64,000 nt of DNA from Ciborinia camelliae (lineage: Eukaryota > Ascomycota > Leotiomycetes > Helotiales > Sclerotiniaceae). The notes under the pieces were generated by a model, which was not told the origin of the DNA, ran no database searches, and saw nothing but the letters and a program-made list of their open reading frames with translations. Location of the stretch: contig JANPYM010000003.1 of assembly GCA_025890175.1 (NCBI GenBank), positions 1,833,795 to 1,897,794 of the forward strand, read 5' to 3'. Made by a program: the position numbers and the translations under genes. Positions 1-11,628 of the stretch are shown piece after piece. Positions within the stretch are counted from its first letter, which is position 1, and every line of letters begins with the position of its first letter.

Positions 1-329
1 TGATTGAATGAATAAGTGAATGATTGAATAATGAATGAAGATTTTTCGAAATTTGCTTGATGTAGGTAAGATTACCTGGGAGCTAATTTACCTAATATTA
101 TTTTATTTATATTACTCAGTACATGCATGACTGATCGATCTATGGTGTTATTGTATTGTAATTTGCATTGTATTGTATTGTTTTGTATTCCAAGGTTATT
201 GTATTGGATAGTATAGTATACCTAAGGTAGTATAGTCGAATTAATCATGGATGCCAAGATGAATAATGACCAATCGTATCAATGATCTTTTGAGAGAACC
301 TTGGAAGTCTTTCCAACATTGCCTTAGTC
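1..329. other. Left-edge spacer, no gene seen
   Basis: The first bases are degenerate TGAA/TGAT tetranucleotide repeats, followed near 150-200 by TGTAT pentamers. I looked here for the missing N-terminus of the downstream cyclase and found no convincing similarity in any frame. Confidence 0.5.
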
Positions 330-2594
330 CTCCCGTCCCGTCACGACTCACTACCTACGCTACGTACCGAAGGTCATTGGGCCGCAGACTATGGCGGCCC
401 TAGTTTTCTGCTCCCTGGCCTGGTATTTGCGCTTTATATTTCAGAGTCACACTTTCCAGACGAGTGGAAAATCGAAATGACGAGATACATTGCGAATATA
501 CAGAATGAGGATGGAGGATGGGGTTTACATGCCGAGGATAATAGTACCGTTTTCGCGACCGCTATGTATTATATCGTTCTGAGGATTTTGGGGATGGAGA
601 TGGGGAATATTATTGCGAGGAAGGCGAGGGATAGATTGCTTTTCTTTGGCAAGTAGGAGTTTTGCCTTTGATATACTCGTGATAATCCTCGTGATTAGAT
701 GGAAAATGCTGATAGTTTGTAGGAGGGGCAATCGGGTGTCCTCAATGGGGTAAATACTGGCTTTCAACACTGAATCTTTATCGGTGGGAAGGTGTTAATC
801 CTGTACCTCCCGAATTGTGGTAAATCATGATCTTGCTACTCTGCAATTATTTACTGAACTGGTACAGGCTTCTTCCAGACTGGGTGCCCTTCCATCCATG
901 GAGATGGTGGGTCCAATGTCGAGCTGTATATCTGCCGACATCATATCTCTATTCCAACAAATGTCAGATGGATCTGAATCCGTTGCTGGAACATTTACGA
1001 GAAGAGATCTATATCCAACCATTCTCAGAAATTGAATTCTCAGAGTACCATGATACGGTAGCGGCTACCGATATGAAGAAACCGTACTCCCGATTTCTCC
1101 AAGCTATGAACTCTTCTATGAGGATATGGGAGAAGTATTTACGACCAAATTGGATTAATAAAGCGGCAAACATAGCTGTACGAAATCTCATAAGAAGAGA
1201 AGATGAGAATACCGAGTATAACTGTCTTGCTCCTGTCAACAAAGCATTCCATATGGCGGTAATCTCTTTCGCGGATGGAAAAGACAGTGCGGAAATTGCT
1301 CGACACACCGAAAAGATCAGCACATATCTGTGGCAAGGGACCAAAGGTATGACGAGTGGTGGAACAAATGGTCTTCAACTTTGGGACACTGCATTTACGG
1401 TCATCGCTGTTGTAGAAGCAGGACTTGGTAGTTCACCCGAGTTCAAAGAAATGATGGAGAAGGCACTTTCGTTCTTAGATATCACACAATTTCAGGATAA
1501 TTTGAATGACCCATATCGACAGCAAAGGAAAGGGGGTTGGCCGTTTAGTACGAAAGACAATGGATATATTGTATCGGACTGCTCCGCGGAAGGGATGAAA
1601 GCTGTCCTACTTCTCCAAGAAAAATGGTTCCTTACCCCATCCTCCCTTTATTAATCTGTATTTATCTAATCACAACGAACAGCAAATTTCCGAAGCTAAT
1701 ATCACAATCTCGTCTCGAAGATTGTGTCGACACGCTTCTCACCATGCAAAACAAGGACGGAGGTTTTGGCAGTTACGAGAAAGCTCGCGGTTCACCCGCC
1801 ATGGAGCTTCTTAACCCCGCTGAAATTTTTGATCGTATTATGGTTGAATACTCCTACGTCGAATGCAGCACTGCGGTGCTAACATCTCTATCTCTCTTCC
1901 GCAAATATTACCCCTCCTACCGCTCCCAGGAAGTGGAAACTACAATCTTTTTGGTGTTAAAATACATCCGCGCAGCACAGATGCCAGATGGATCCTGGTA
2001 TGGTAGTTGGGGTATTTGTTTCACATATGGGACATTCTTTGCGCTCGAGAGCTTGGCAAGTGTGGGAGAGCAATATGGAAATAGCGATCAAGTCAAGAAA
2101 GCTTGTGATTTCTTGGTGGAGAAGCAGATGGAAGATGGCGGATGGGGTGAGAGATACGAGGCGTGTGAGAGGCAGGTTTGGGTCAATCACGAGAAGAGCC
2201 AAGTTGTTAATACGGCGTGGGCGGTTTTGGGGTTGATGACTGCCAGGTATCCAGATAAAAAGGTTGTTGAGAGAGGTCTTGAAGTAAGTCATTTTCTTTG
2301 CATATCTTCTTGGTTTGTGGTAATCGACCACTTTGCTCACGATATAATAGTTGATTCGCAACCGGCAACAACCGAATGGTGAATGGCTTCAAGAGGCAGT
2401 GGAGGGCGTTTTCAATAGAACTTGGTAACTATCCCTACCTTCGCTTCATACCATTGATATCTTCATTCTGACGAAGTCTCTGCAGCATGATTGGATACCC
2501 GAACTACAAGTTCATCTTCCCAATTCAAGCTCTAGGGCGGTACGATACAGACTACCTGCCATATATGAAGACGTTAGGACTTGATAGTTCATGA
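330..2594 (+). CDS. Oxidosqualene cyclase (lanosterol synthase-like), N-terminus missing
   Basis: Class II triterpene cyclase that would convert 2,3-oxidosqualene to a sterol-type skeleton at the ER membrane or lipid droplets. Similarity is readable from about 345 ([10 protein letters not shown]), but I see no start codon; the first in-frame ATG is at 477. Exons are approximately 330-648, 723-819, 868-1626, 1683-2283, 2351-2424 and 2486-2594. Hallmarks are the catalytic motif as DCSAE (normally DCTAE), the [12 protein letters not shown] stretch, QW repeats ([32 protein letters not shown]) and the family C-terminus with [14 protein letters not shown] [10 protein letters not shown]. Intron 1 (649-722) only keeps frame if it uses a GC donor (GCAAGT). 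From M477 the product is 603 aa, and about 648 aa from the first similarity; the family is about 730-750, so roughly 90 residues are lost or lie left of the window. It may be a secondary-metabolism paralogue of ERG7 or a truncated copy. Confidence 0.85.
649..722 (+). other. GC-AG intron in the cyclase gene
   Basis: The exon ends TTT-G before GCAAGTAGG and resumes after TTTGTAG. Only this donor gives the conserved FGGAIG..PQWGK reading; the nearby GT at 653 shifts the frame. GCAAGT matches the usual consensus of GC donors. Confidence 0.65.
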
Positions 2595-4416
2595 AAGAAA
2601 GGAAGAACCCCATTTTCATATCAAATTTACAGATATTGAAAGAATTTCGGTGACAATCTCGACATCACGTTCATTCAGGAATAATGTATAGTATTTCACC
2701 TCATCCTTCTCGTATTCACGTCATTGCGTTGTCCCTGTCCCGTGGTTGAGAAAGCTCGAGGTGCATTTTCATAATCGATATAGTATCATATTCCCACGCA
2801 ATACAATAGCGTTTGCTAGTAACGAAATGGCATTCTTGGGGTTTAGAGCACAGGAGATAATTTCTAATAAATACCTCCTATCAACCTTGAACCCCAGCTG
2901 GACAATTTTTGATCATCATATGCTGGTAGTTCTTTACCGTATATCGATAGCAGCGGATGGAGATACCCCCCCGCTCAGTGTTAAAGGGATCTGATGTAAG
3001 ATGATGGATGACGTGCTTTTATTGATAAAACTGAAGGCTAAAGAAGATAGATCTAAGATCCCACTCTTATAAAACCTGCTCTCTTACCCCGCATCTTGCC
3101 CGACGCGGGGTACTAGCGTACACGTGACCGGCCCAATTCCTGTCCCTGACACTCGGTGATGCCTGTGCACAATCATCACCGCTGCCACCAACAGATCCGC
3201 ATTACCATTTGTATAGATTAAAACTTATCGAGTCGACTTATCAAAGATAGCAGAGAAAGTCCGAATGTAAGGAGGTATTCTTTAGAAGGATTTTCATATG
3301 TGTTTAAATCGTCTTTCTTCTTCATTTCACTTCTCCTATTATCACAAGGAAAGGGACGTAGGGAAATGGACTTAGGGAAAGGGAATGGCAGGCGAAGAGG
3401 TAGGTGTTACTTTAAATTCCGTGTATTGGACAGTGATCCAGCTTTTTATTCAACCAGGAGTGACTTTTTCGAAGCTGACTTTAACTAATGGATTCAACTT
3501 CTATATATCTCTCTCAAGAGAAACAAGAACGTTCAAGTGAATAGTGGGATAGCAACAATCTCCCACAATCCTAAGTCATATATATATACGTGACAAGTCG
3601 CACGTGGAGTGATGAATGTCAGTTCTCCTCTATCGCTCTTACTACCTCCAGCGGGTTCTGATGCTCTCGGAACTTGACCTCTTCTGACAAATGAAGTGAA
3701 GAGTCATATTCAAGCCTCTTTACTCCATCACGATTGGAAGTACTTTTGCCGTGTTCCGATCAGAATACGATGGCTGAATAGAGCGATGGAAACGTGGGGA
3801 TAAGGAACTTAAGTGGTAGCCACAACTCCTCTTGTCTGTCGATCACTGGAAACGAGCCTACTTTATATCCAGTTGATATCTAAGGGTAGGGCAATGGTTT
3901 ACGTTCAACACAGCAGGAAAAGAATGGTGCACTGATATCAACTTAATAGGATATAATTTAAGGTAATAAATATCATTACAATAATTAAAAACATCGAACT
4001 TAGAATGGTTGATTAAGAATTTGATCATCAAAAGGGTAATACCGTTGAGGTTTTCAGCTACAGTGAGGCCGATGGACATTGGAGAGGGTAATTGAAGTGG
4101 GTCTGCATAGCAAAGATATATTGTGGAATCACCCAACCCTTATTGCCACTCCCTTAGGTTTACCTTGTAAGATATACCAAGATTAATACACAAAAACTCT
4201 TAATTTCAATCGATAACCCTTCAGATTAATTAAAATGACGCATACTCTGTCCGTATAAAAAGTATATCGGTATATCGGTATATCTATTTATCTATCTAGA
4301 AAAATGTGAAATATAAAAGAACCGATATCCTTTTCTCTTGTGCTGATCAACTTTTGTATACAAACTTCTTCCTTCATCAAAACCATCACCTACCTACACT
4401 CTTCTTAGATTTCAAA
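2595..4416. other. Intergenic, no gene supported
   Basis: Only short unsupported ORFs. Several TATATA/GGTATATCGG stretches occur just before the secreted-protein gene (4255-4300). The unspliced reading that starts at 4306 looks like 5' leader sequence. Confidence 0.5.
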
Positions 4417-4846
4417 ATGGTTAAATTCTCCTCCATCGCTTTATTCCTCATCGCCAGCGCGGTCAGTGTACAAGCTTGTACCTATTGTGAATGCAAATTT
4501 CGTGGTGGACAGACATGTTGCGTTACACCTCGAAAGGTTCGTCATGCATCCCGCCTAATGTTCCCTCCATCCCCAACCTTGGAACTCGTCCCCCCGCAAA
4601 AGACTAACCCCGCCCCCCTCACAGGCCAACACCGAAGACCTCAACTGCCAGCAAATCTGTTCCAGCGCCCGTCGAGACGACGGCACGCAATGGGTTGAAG
4701 GTCTCATCCATACCATTGGCACCCCGTGTCATGGAGGGGGAAATTATCAATGTGTTACTTTTGCGGAAATGCAAGCCGGGGGGATGAAATGTGTGGATCC
4801 CATCATTCCGTTGAATGCGGCGCCTAGTCCGTCGCCTCACCCTTAG
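4417..4846 (+). CDS. Small secreted cysteine-rich protein
   Basis: Two exons, 4417-4536 and 4625-4846, joined across an 88-bp intron (donor GTTCGT, acceptor CTCACAG), give 113 aa. The start is the ATG after TTTCAAA, directly followed by a classic signal peptide (basic MVK, hydrophobic core, cleavage near VQA-C at residues 20-22). The mature part has 10 cysteines, including a CxxCxC cluster at 22-27 and an adjacent CC pair, and a proline-rich end. Size, signal peptide and even cysteine number are typical of fungal secreted effector-like or antimicrobial proteins. I do not recognise the family. Splicing is supported by the open frame on both sides and by the cysteine pattern continuing across the junction. 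The donor is not the best consensus, so the exact junction is less sure. Confidence 0.7.
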
Positions 4847-7201
4847 GAGAATGATGTTGATCAAGCCCGTGGAGACTGAATGTCCGCGCGGGTGAGCTTG
4901 GGATGGGAATTCATAAGGAAGCGGATCATGGGCGAAAGGAGGGGAACGCGAGGGTTATAGAATGCGAAAGCGGCGGCTGGATCATCCATGCACCCAGCGT
5001 GCCCGATGCGGCGGCTGCTAAACTTCCGTCGGCTGACATTACCTATCTAAGTATATATAATTAAACTAAAACCGCGTATTTGATATTAAAGAATTTCATC
5101 AATATAAATATATAAAGAGATTATATAAACTAATTAACACACGAACTAACGCCTTTACACTCTATATAAAATATAAATCCTAGTAGGTATCTAGATAGTA
5201 TCTATCTAGTTTATAAAAATTAAGAAGTGTTATTTTTTATAAGATTATATATGGCTTATTATCTAGGTAAATAAGCGCCGGCCTATATATAATAATTGCC
5301 TTGGGCATAAACTCTGAGAACGTTTCCGGTTACCTTTACCTAGCCTCACTAAGGTTTATTAGCCGGATCGGGCTCGTCCACGGGTAGGTAGCTTAAAGGG
5401 CCCTCGCCCTTACAATGAATGATCCTCTTCCCGTAGCATCTATAAATTTTTAAAATAAATGAATGTTATAAGAAATTAATGTTCCCGGCGGATCAATAAT
5501 ACAAGTCTGGGGATCCGGATACCTATTATTGTTTCTACAGTTTGTAGAGCATTTTGAAGTGAAGTGAAGTTCGAATTGAGGGAATGAATGATGGAATGGC
5601 ATACTATACCATGCCATGGGAGTGAGTAGGTATGCGTAAAACAATACCGTCAAGAAGACGCATTGTGGACGGTACGGTGTAAGGTAGGGTCATTTTACAC
5701 CTGCAGCAGTACCTATCTAGTAAGGTGGAGGTACTTCATGCAAGTCCTGATAGACTTCTATCTACTCGAGTACTTAATATGAAACATCAAAAAGAAAGAT
5801 ACCTAGGTATTCAACACCTCTTTATTCCTACGTACCTACTAGGTAGATACCTTGCATCGAGGGAATTGATCCCATGAATGCTTATATTCCTACCTAAGAG
5901 ATGCCATACAACCAACGTTTCCTTCCTGATCTGAATCCTCCAGCCCCCAGTTCTAAATATACCTTACCAAAGTTGTCATCCCCATCCCCATCCCCATCTA
6001 GCCATTGACAGTGGGCACCCCCTTTTTCACATGTTAATTGATCTCAGCATTTCACTTCATTACCGATATCGATCCATAAAATCGGCATTCAAGATTCTGC
6101 AGGTGTACGGAGTACCTACATTTATACATTTACATTTACCTTACCTACCTAGGTAGATACTTTCATCGACCCCACGAAACCTAGTGACTACCTTCCTCTT
6201 AGGTAGTACAAGGTAGGTAGGTATACTCATAGGTTTGCTTCGTCACGAATACGAGAAGAGTTTTATATTATAGTTGCGTTGAATTTTGGCTGCATGATCA
6301 ATGAGCATGACTACTAGGTAGGTACCTAAGAATAATCTTTGGTAAGGACAGACTCTCAGAGCCATGAATCAATGATCATCAATGATCACCATAGAAACAA
6401 ACATAGGTATCTTTTTCAGCAGTACTTGGTTTTGAAGCTTTTGAAGCCTTTGACACTTACTTGACACTTGACACTCAACACTTGAGGCTTCTTTATTTCT
6501 TTATGTCTTCTAGCCTTCTGGTCATCTACCGGTACAGGAATCATCTAATTGTTACTGGTGAGATACTTGTATCTCACTACCAAAAAAGCTTGGTCCAGTT
6601 CCTGGTCCGCCAACCATTTCACATTCACACATGATGCGCATTCCCAGTCCCAACCCTTCAAATTACTCTCAACGTCAACAGTTTCCAAGTTTCCCATTTC
6701 TCACTCATTCATCTCATCTCATCTCATCCCATCCCATCACACCTCAACTAACAACACCTTTAATAATAAGAATTCCAACATTCACATTCACTCGTTATTG
6801 TCCCTTTGAAATTCAGAAGTCTTACATTTGGGGTATTATATACAGGGCTATATAGAACACTTCCATTGCCTATGATACAATACAATCGAACAATAGAACA
6901 ATTCTACAATCCTTCCATACTTCTTCTAAAACCCTTTATTTCAACCATCCATCTCAGTATACACACCTTTTACATAATATACCATCTCCATTCATCAAAT
7001 ATCCAACAAGGATAATCCCACCTGATCAGTTGCAAATCTAAAGAAATTCACGCATGACCGCGTTCACATATAAATCCTACACGTTTAATCCTCAACCCTT
7101 CAATTCCCTGGGCGCATTTACAACCCTTCGTTGGTGACATCCGCCTCGGTACTACACCAAACCTCAACAACTGTACCTTCCTTTATAACAATAAAACTGC
7201 A
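4847..7201. other. Long intergenic region with repeats and PAH1 leader
   Basis: Contains an AT-rich island (separate entry), many ACCTACCTAGGTAG-type microsatellites (5700-6330) and a CATCTCATCTCATC run at 6710-6735. The last 600 bp before 7202 are pyrimidine-rich and probably form the promoter and 5' leader of the lipin gene. No coding region is supported. Confidence 0.5.
5036..5300. repeat. AT-rich island, probable eroded repeat
   Basis: About 265 bp made largely of TATATAAA/TAAATAT words with almost no C or G, sharply bounded by GC-rich sequence on the left (GCGGCGGCTGC before 5025). This composition resembles repeats mutated by RIP in ascomycetes. No ORF or recognisable ends remain. Confidence 0.45.
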
Positions 7202-9621
7202 ATGCAGTACGTGCGAAGTATCAGCGGATCGGTTTCGAAAACCTGGAACTCTATCAATCCTGCAACCCTCAGTGGAGCTATCGATGTTATAGTCGTTGAA
7301 CAAGAAGATGGATCATTGGCATGTTCGCCATTCCACGTCCGCTTCGGGAAGTTCTCTCTACTTCGACCGTATGAGAAGAAAGTCGAATTCAGAGTCAACG
7401 ATGTGAAACAAGATTATGCAATGAAGTTGGGGGAGGGAGGAGAGGCATTCTTCGTATTCGAGACGACTGATAATATTCCAGAAGCTATGCAGACATCACC
7501 CCTTGTTTCGCCAGTTTCCAGTCCGCCATTACCAGCAGCAGGCTCAGAGGCATCGAGTCTGTCGGAACCCGACTTTCTAGCCTTGGATATGGGTCATAGA
7601 AGTCTAAGATCAGATAGTTTTACAAAGTCTAGTGGAGGACCATATCCGAGGAGGCAAAGTAATCTCAGTAAGCTACCAAGCTTCTGCTTCAATCTTCCTC
7701 ACTGACTGTGATAGGTGCTTTGACGCCACCATCGATATCTTCAGAGCATGCGGGTGGCAGACCCCTTTCGGGCGATTGGTCGGGGGTTCCTCGTAGCCAT
7801 ACTGAGGAGTTATTACCATCCACGGCTCGAACTAACGTTAGCGATTTGACGGAACGAGATAGACAGACACGATCTATGACACCTACTATTGCAGCCGTCG
7901 ATGGACAATCGGATGTCTTCACTGAAAGGTCGCACAGTCCTCCCCCTCCGCCAACCCGCGAAGCAATAGAAAGGGCGATGGCATTATCAAATCGACTTCA
8001 AGCTTCAAACATACCGAGTCAGGTTACTGAAACGGGAGACTTGATGCTGGATATGACTGGTTATAAAAGTAGTTATGATGAAGCTCTTCGAGCAGAAATT
8101 ATTGCGCGAAAGATTTTATCGGAAGAATTAGAAGGCAACTATGACATCGGTGCTCTAATCGGTGCAGATGATAATGGAAACCTTTGGATATATAGTAGTG
8201 AGGAGGCAAAAGATGCTGCAAGTCAAAGGGCAGTAATGGCGGGAATCACGAATGCCTCTGCATTGAACACTGATGCTTCATCGGATCCAGGATATAACAG
8301 CGAAACAGACAGTGATATCATTCATCCACCAATTGCTCCAACACACCGACGTGCCGATTCTGATTCATTCGGCATGCAAACGCCTCCTAAGACACCCACT
8401 GGGACTGCGGGTGACCCAAATCGGAATTATGCCAAAACTTTGCGGTTGACTAGCGATCAATTGAAAGCTCTCGGCCTCAAGTCTGGACCAAATCCCGTGA
8501 GCTTCACTGTTAATCGAGCAACATGTCAAGCGAATATGTATCTCTGGAAATATGATGTTCCTATTGTGATATCTGATATTGACGGTACCATCACAAAATC
8601 AGATGCTCTTGGTCATGTTCTCAACATGATCGGAAGAGATTGGACTCACATTGGAGTTGCTAAACTCTACACTGAAATTGTCAACAATGGTTACAATATC
8701 ATGTATCTGACGTCTCGATCCGTAGGTCAAGCTGATACTACCAGAGCATATCTCAATGGGGTCGTGCAGGAAAATTATCGTTTGCCGAAAGGTCCAACTA
8801 TATTGAGCCCCGATAGAACACTGGCAGCCCTGAGAAGAGAAGTATACATGAGAAAGCCGGAAGTCTTCAAAATGGCTTGTCTACGAGATATCAAGAACTT
8901 GTTTGGCCCCAATCGTACACCGTTTTACGCAGGTTTCGGTAACAGACTCACAGATGCGTTGTCATATCGTTCTGTCAGTATTCCCAGCAATCGCATCTTC
9001 ACAATCAACAGTTACGCAGAAGTGTCATTGGATTTACTCACTCTCAACAAGTTACGTTACAGCTATGTGAATATGCGAGAGGTTGTAGATCATTACTTTC
9101 CACCGGTAAACACTCTCATCACAGGCGGTGGTGAAGAATACACCGATTTTACATATTGGCGAGAACCTGTTCTCGAAATAGACGATTTCAGTGGGTCCGA
9201 GAGCGATGAAAGAGATCTCGAAGAAAGAGAAGAGGAAGAAGAGGAGGATGAGGAGGAAGAAGAAGAAGACGAAGAAGACAATGAACAGATGGGTGAAAGT
9301 TATATTTCTCGCGGATCAATAGATGAAGACAATTACTACGAAGAAGGTCTAGAAGAAAGTCTTTTGATGGAATCAATAGAAGATGGTGATGGGTTGGCAA
9401 GAAGTACGGTGTTAGAAGGGGAAGATCAAGGCCAGGAATACGATGACAACGCAATAGAAGATTATGAAGACGAAGAAGAGCAACCGCTAGAAGGGGGCGG
9501 TGTCAGACTAGATAATCAACGGACTCCCCAACTCGATAAACGCGATTCTGATGCCGAAGCTATTACGGGAATGCAAGATCTTGCCTTGGAGAAGGAAGAT
9601 TCTGATGATAAGAAATTATAA
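7202..9621 (+). CDS. PAH1: Lipin-family phosphatidate phosphatase
   Basis: Mg2+-dependent phosphatidate phosphatase (Pah1/Smp2/Ned1/lipin) that dephosphorylates phosphatidate to diacylglycerol at the nuclear/ER membrane, controlling triacylglycerol and phospholipid synthesis. Exons 7202-7667 and 7715-9621 (47-bp intron) give 790 aa. The N-LIP domain starts at residue 1 (MQYVRSISGSVSKTWNSINP), and the C-LIP/HAD domain carries the catalytic DIDGT at about 443-447 followed by TKSDALGH. The middle is Ser/Pro-rich with many possible phosphorylation sites. The C-terminus is very acidic, with long Glu/Asp runs encoded by GAA/GAG repeats near 9220-9290. Such acidic tails are known in yeast Pah1 for recruitment by the Nem1-Spo7 phosphatase; that role here is inference. 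The start is set by the conserved N-LIP first residues. Confidence 0.95.
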
Positions 9622-11100
9622 ATCTTGTCTCTCACAACCCAAGACATTGATTGCGGCAATGCGATACAGAAATGGGGTTTCAACCTTTATGTATCGATTA
9701 CAGCTGAGATGGATAAGGGCGAAACAAGAACGAAATTAGACGAGCGATGGAACATAAATGAATAGGAGAATTTGTGTTGGAGTGCAGCGAAGCGACGAAA
9801 GTTTTGAGCGAAATACCTTTGACTGCGAGTGTATATTAGCATATTGTAGCAGTTAAGATGAATGAGCATGGGATGGGTTGGGACTTTATAGTTTGTGGGG
9901 TTGTTGGGTATATTTCATGGGTGGTACGGTATGGTTCGGTATGGATATATAGGGGATATGGAAGAAAGGCATAGCGTGGAGTTGATAACTACTTGGAACT
10001 TTTTTGATTTCAGAGAATGAAGGGAATACAGTATTACATTATTATAAAAAAGCTGCGGAGATCTGATGTCTATTGTTGATATTAATATCGAGCCGGCTCT
10101 CATGAACCACTGGATCTATGATCCGAGTGATGATATGATGTACATGGAGCGAGCGGGGAAGGAACAAAATGCTCATTCTTTCCTGGTGCATTCCTAGCGT
10201 CATCATGTTTGCCCATACACGAACAAACCCCTCTCTTAAGCTTCTTCAATCCTTTTTTTCCTCTCTCTCCTAGAGAATCACATCAATCGAATATCTCCAG
10301 GGGATGGATCCTTCATACATTGATGCATTAGAATTGATTTGTCATCTTGCCGTAGGTATTTCACGTTTTCCTCCTTTCTCTCTCTTTTCATTTCCCATCA
10401 CCGTCTGTCTCCTTCGCCTCTCGCTCGGAAAATTCTATCATGGTTAGTCGATAGATACGTGAACGTGAACGTGAAATGCAGGTGTTCGCGTCGCATTGGT
10501 GTTTGTGCAATATATGTTGGTCAATGTTATATCATTACCATTTCGCTCGTTGGAGATGGAGGTGAAGATTTATGGTTGTGCATCGAATACTTGGCTATTT
10601 GAAGGGGGGGAAGGATGAGCTTGTTCACTTTGCGTTGAGATGGAATATTTGTGGAGGTGAGTCTTCGTGGTGGATTTTTCTGCTGCGGTTTCCTAGCTCC
10701 CTCCCTATCTTCTTTTGGAGCGGGGGTTTATCGAAGGAGGGCCTTGGTGTGTTTTTTCTTCTTTTGTGTGCGGATGCCCGAGATGGTTCTTTTATCGAGT
10801 GAGATGATCGGTCTCGTGTGGATGGTTTCTTTTCCTTCTTTTTTCCCCTTTCTGTGTCTCTAACCCAACAGTCCGCAGGCTCCGTAGGACCTTTCGTATC
10901 GCATCTTAATCCTTCGCATCTGAGCTTTTTATATAGAGGTTTTCAATATCGGGTGGTAGAATGAGGGAAGGGATTTGCAATAGCGCTGGTTAGATGCTGA
11001 GGTTGCATTGGTCTCTCACTGCTTGGATATATGGGAGGATGGTATTTAGGAGAGCGAGAGACGTCAATTAAGAATTGCGCCGAGTATATCCAGGCAAGAT
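9622..11100. other. Intergenic, no gene supported
   Basis: 3' flank of the phosphatase gene, then T/C-rich stretches (10240-10420 and 10670-10860). The open readings between 10339 and 10863 have odd composition (Cys/Phe/Trp-rich) and no recognisable domain, so I do not call them. Confidence 0.45.
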
Positions 11101-11628
11101 TCATATAATCATCTTGCGAATTCCTTGAATGAGATCGCAGATTGCTGGATCTTCGTCATCTCTATCGATAGTTACTGATTGGGAGAACGAGGATTCGGCA
11201 TCTTTATCCGAATCCGAGCGCATATTGAGGGACGGTTTAGGGGTAGGGGTTCGTATGGGGACTTCTAAGAGATCTATGAGTTGTGCGGGACTCGATATTC
11301 GCATTGGGGGCGATTGGGTATACAAAGGTTGTTCTGGGCTACCGATAAACGGTTTGGGAGGACTTGAACTCGATGAGCCAGAAGTGTGCGAACTCCTCGT
11401 GCTTGATGCTAGGCCAGAACTCGCATATATATCTAAGGATCGTACGAATTCGGAACTCGTTATTTGTCTGAAGGAAGGTAGAGGTATAATACCTGTCTGT
11501 ATACCCAGGTATCGAGGAAGGATCAAAACCGGGAAAGAGGCATCGGGATATCCAGTATATAGCGGTATAGAGATCGGGCATGCCTTACGATATCGAGTAA
11601 GCATTAAGGGTTCTGGACTGTGCTTCAT
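11101..11628 (-). CDS. Hypothetical protein, Ser/Pro-rich
   Basis: An uninterrupted 175-aa reading. The middle is low complexity and Ser/Pro/Thr-rich (SSTRSSHTSGSSSSSPPKP), and the C-terminus is acidic with RDDEDPAICDLIQGIRKM. The opposite strand is also open over nearly the same span. I prefer this strand because its amino-acid composition looks like a disordered fungal protein, whereas the other reading does not. No domain is recognised; an upstream exon could be missing. Confidence 0.4.
   Translation of the reverse strand: MKHSPEPLMLTRYRKACPISIPLYTGYPDASFPVLILPRYLGIQTGIIPLPSFRQITSSEFVRSLDIYASSGLASSTRSSHTSGSSSSSPPKPFIGSPEQPLYTQSPPMRISSPAQLIDLLEVPIRTPTPKPSLNMRSDSDKDAESSFSQSVTIDRDDEDPAICDLIQGIRKMII

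Noticed and set aside
477..722. Frameshift in the cyclase gene at intron 1
   Set aside because: A GC donor at 649 restores frame and family similarity, so no mutation is needed.
9093..9454. Poly-Ser and Leu/His-rich minus-strand ORFs
   Set aside because: They are reverse readings of the acidic GAA/GAG repeats in the lipin gene.
10339..10863. Overlapping plus-strand ORFs
   Set aside because: Composition is unlike a protein (Cys/Trp/Phe-rich runs from T/G-rich DNA) and no domain is visible.
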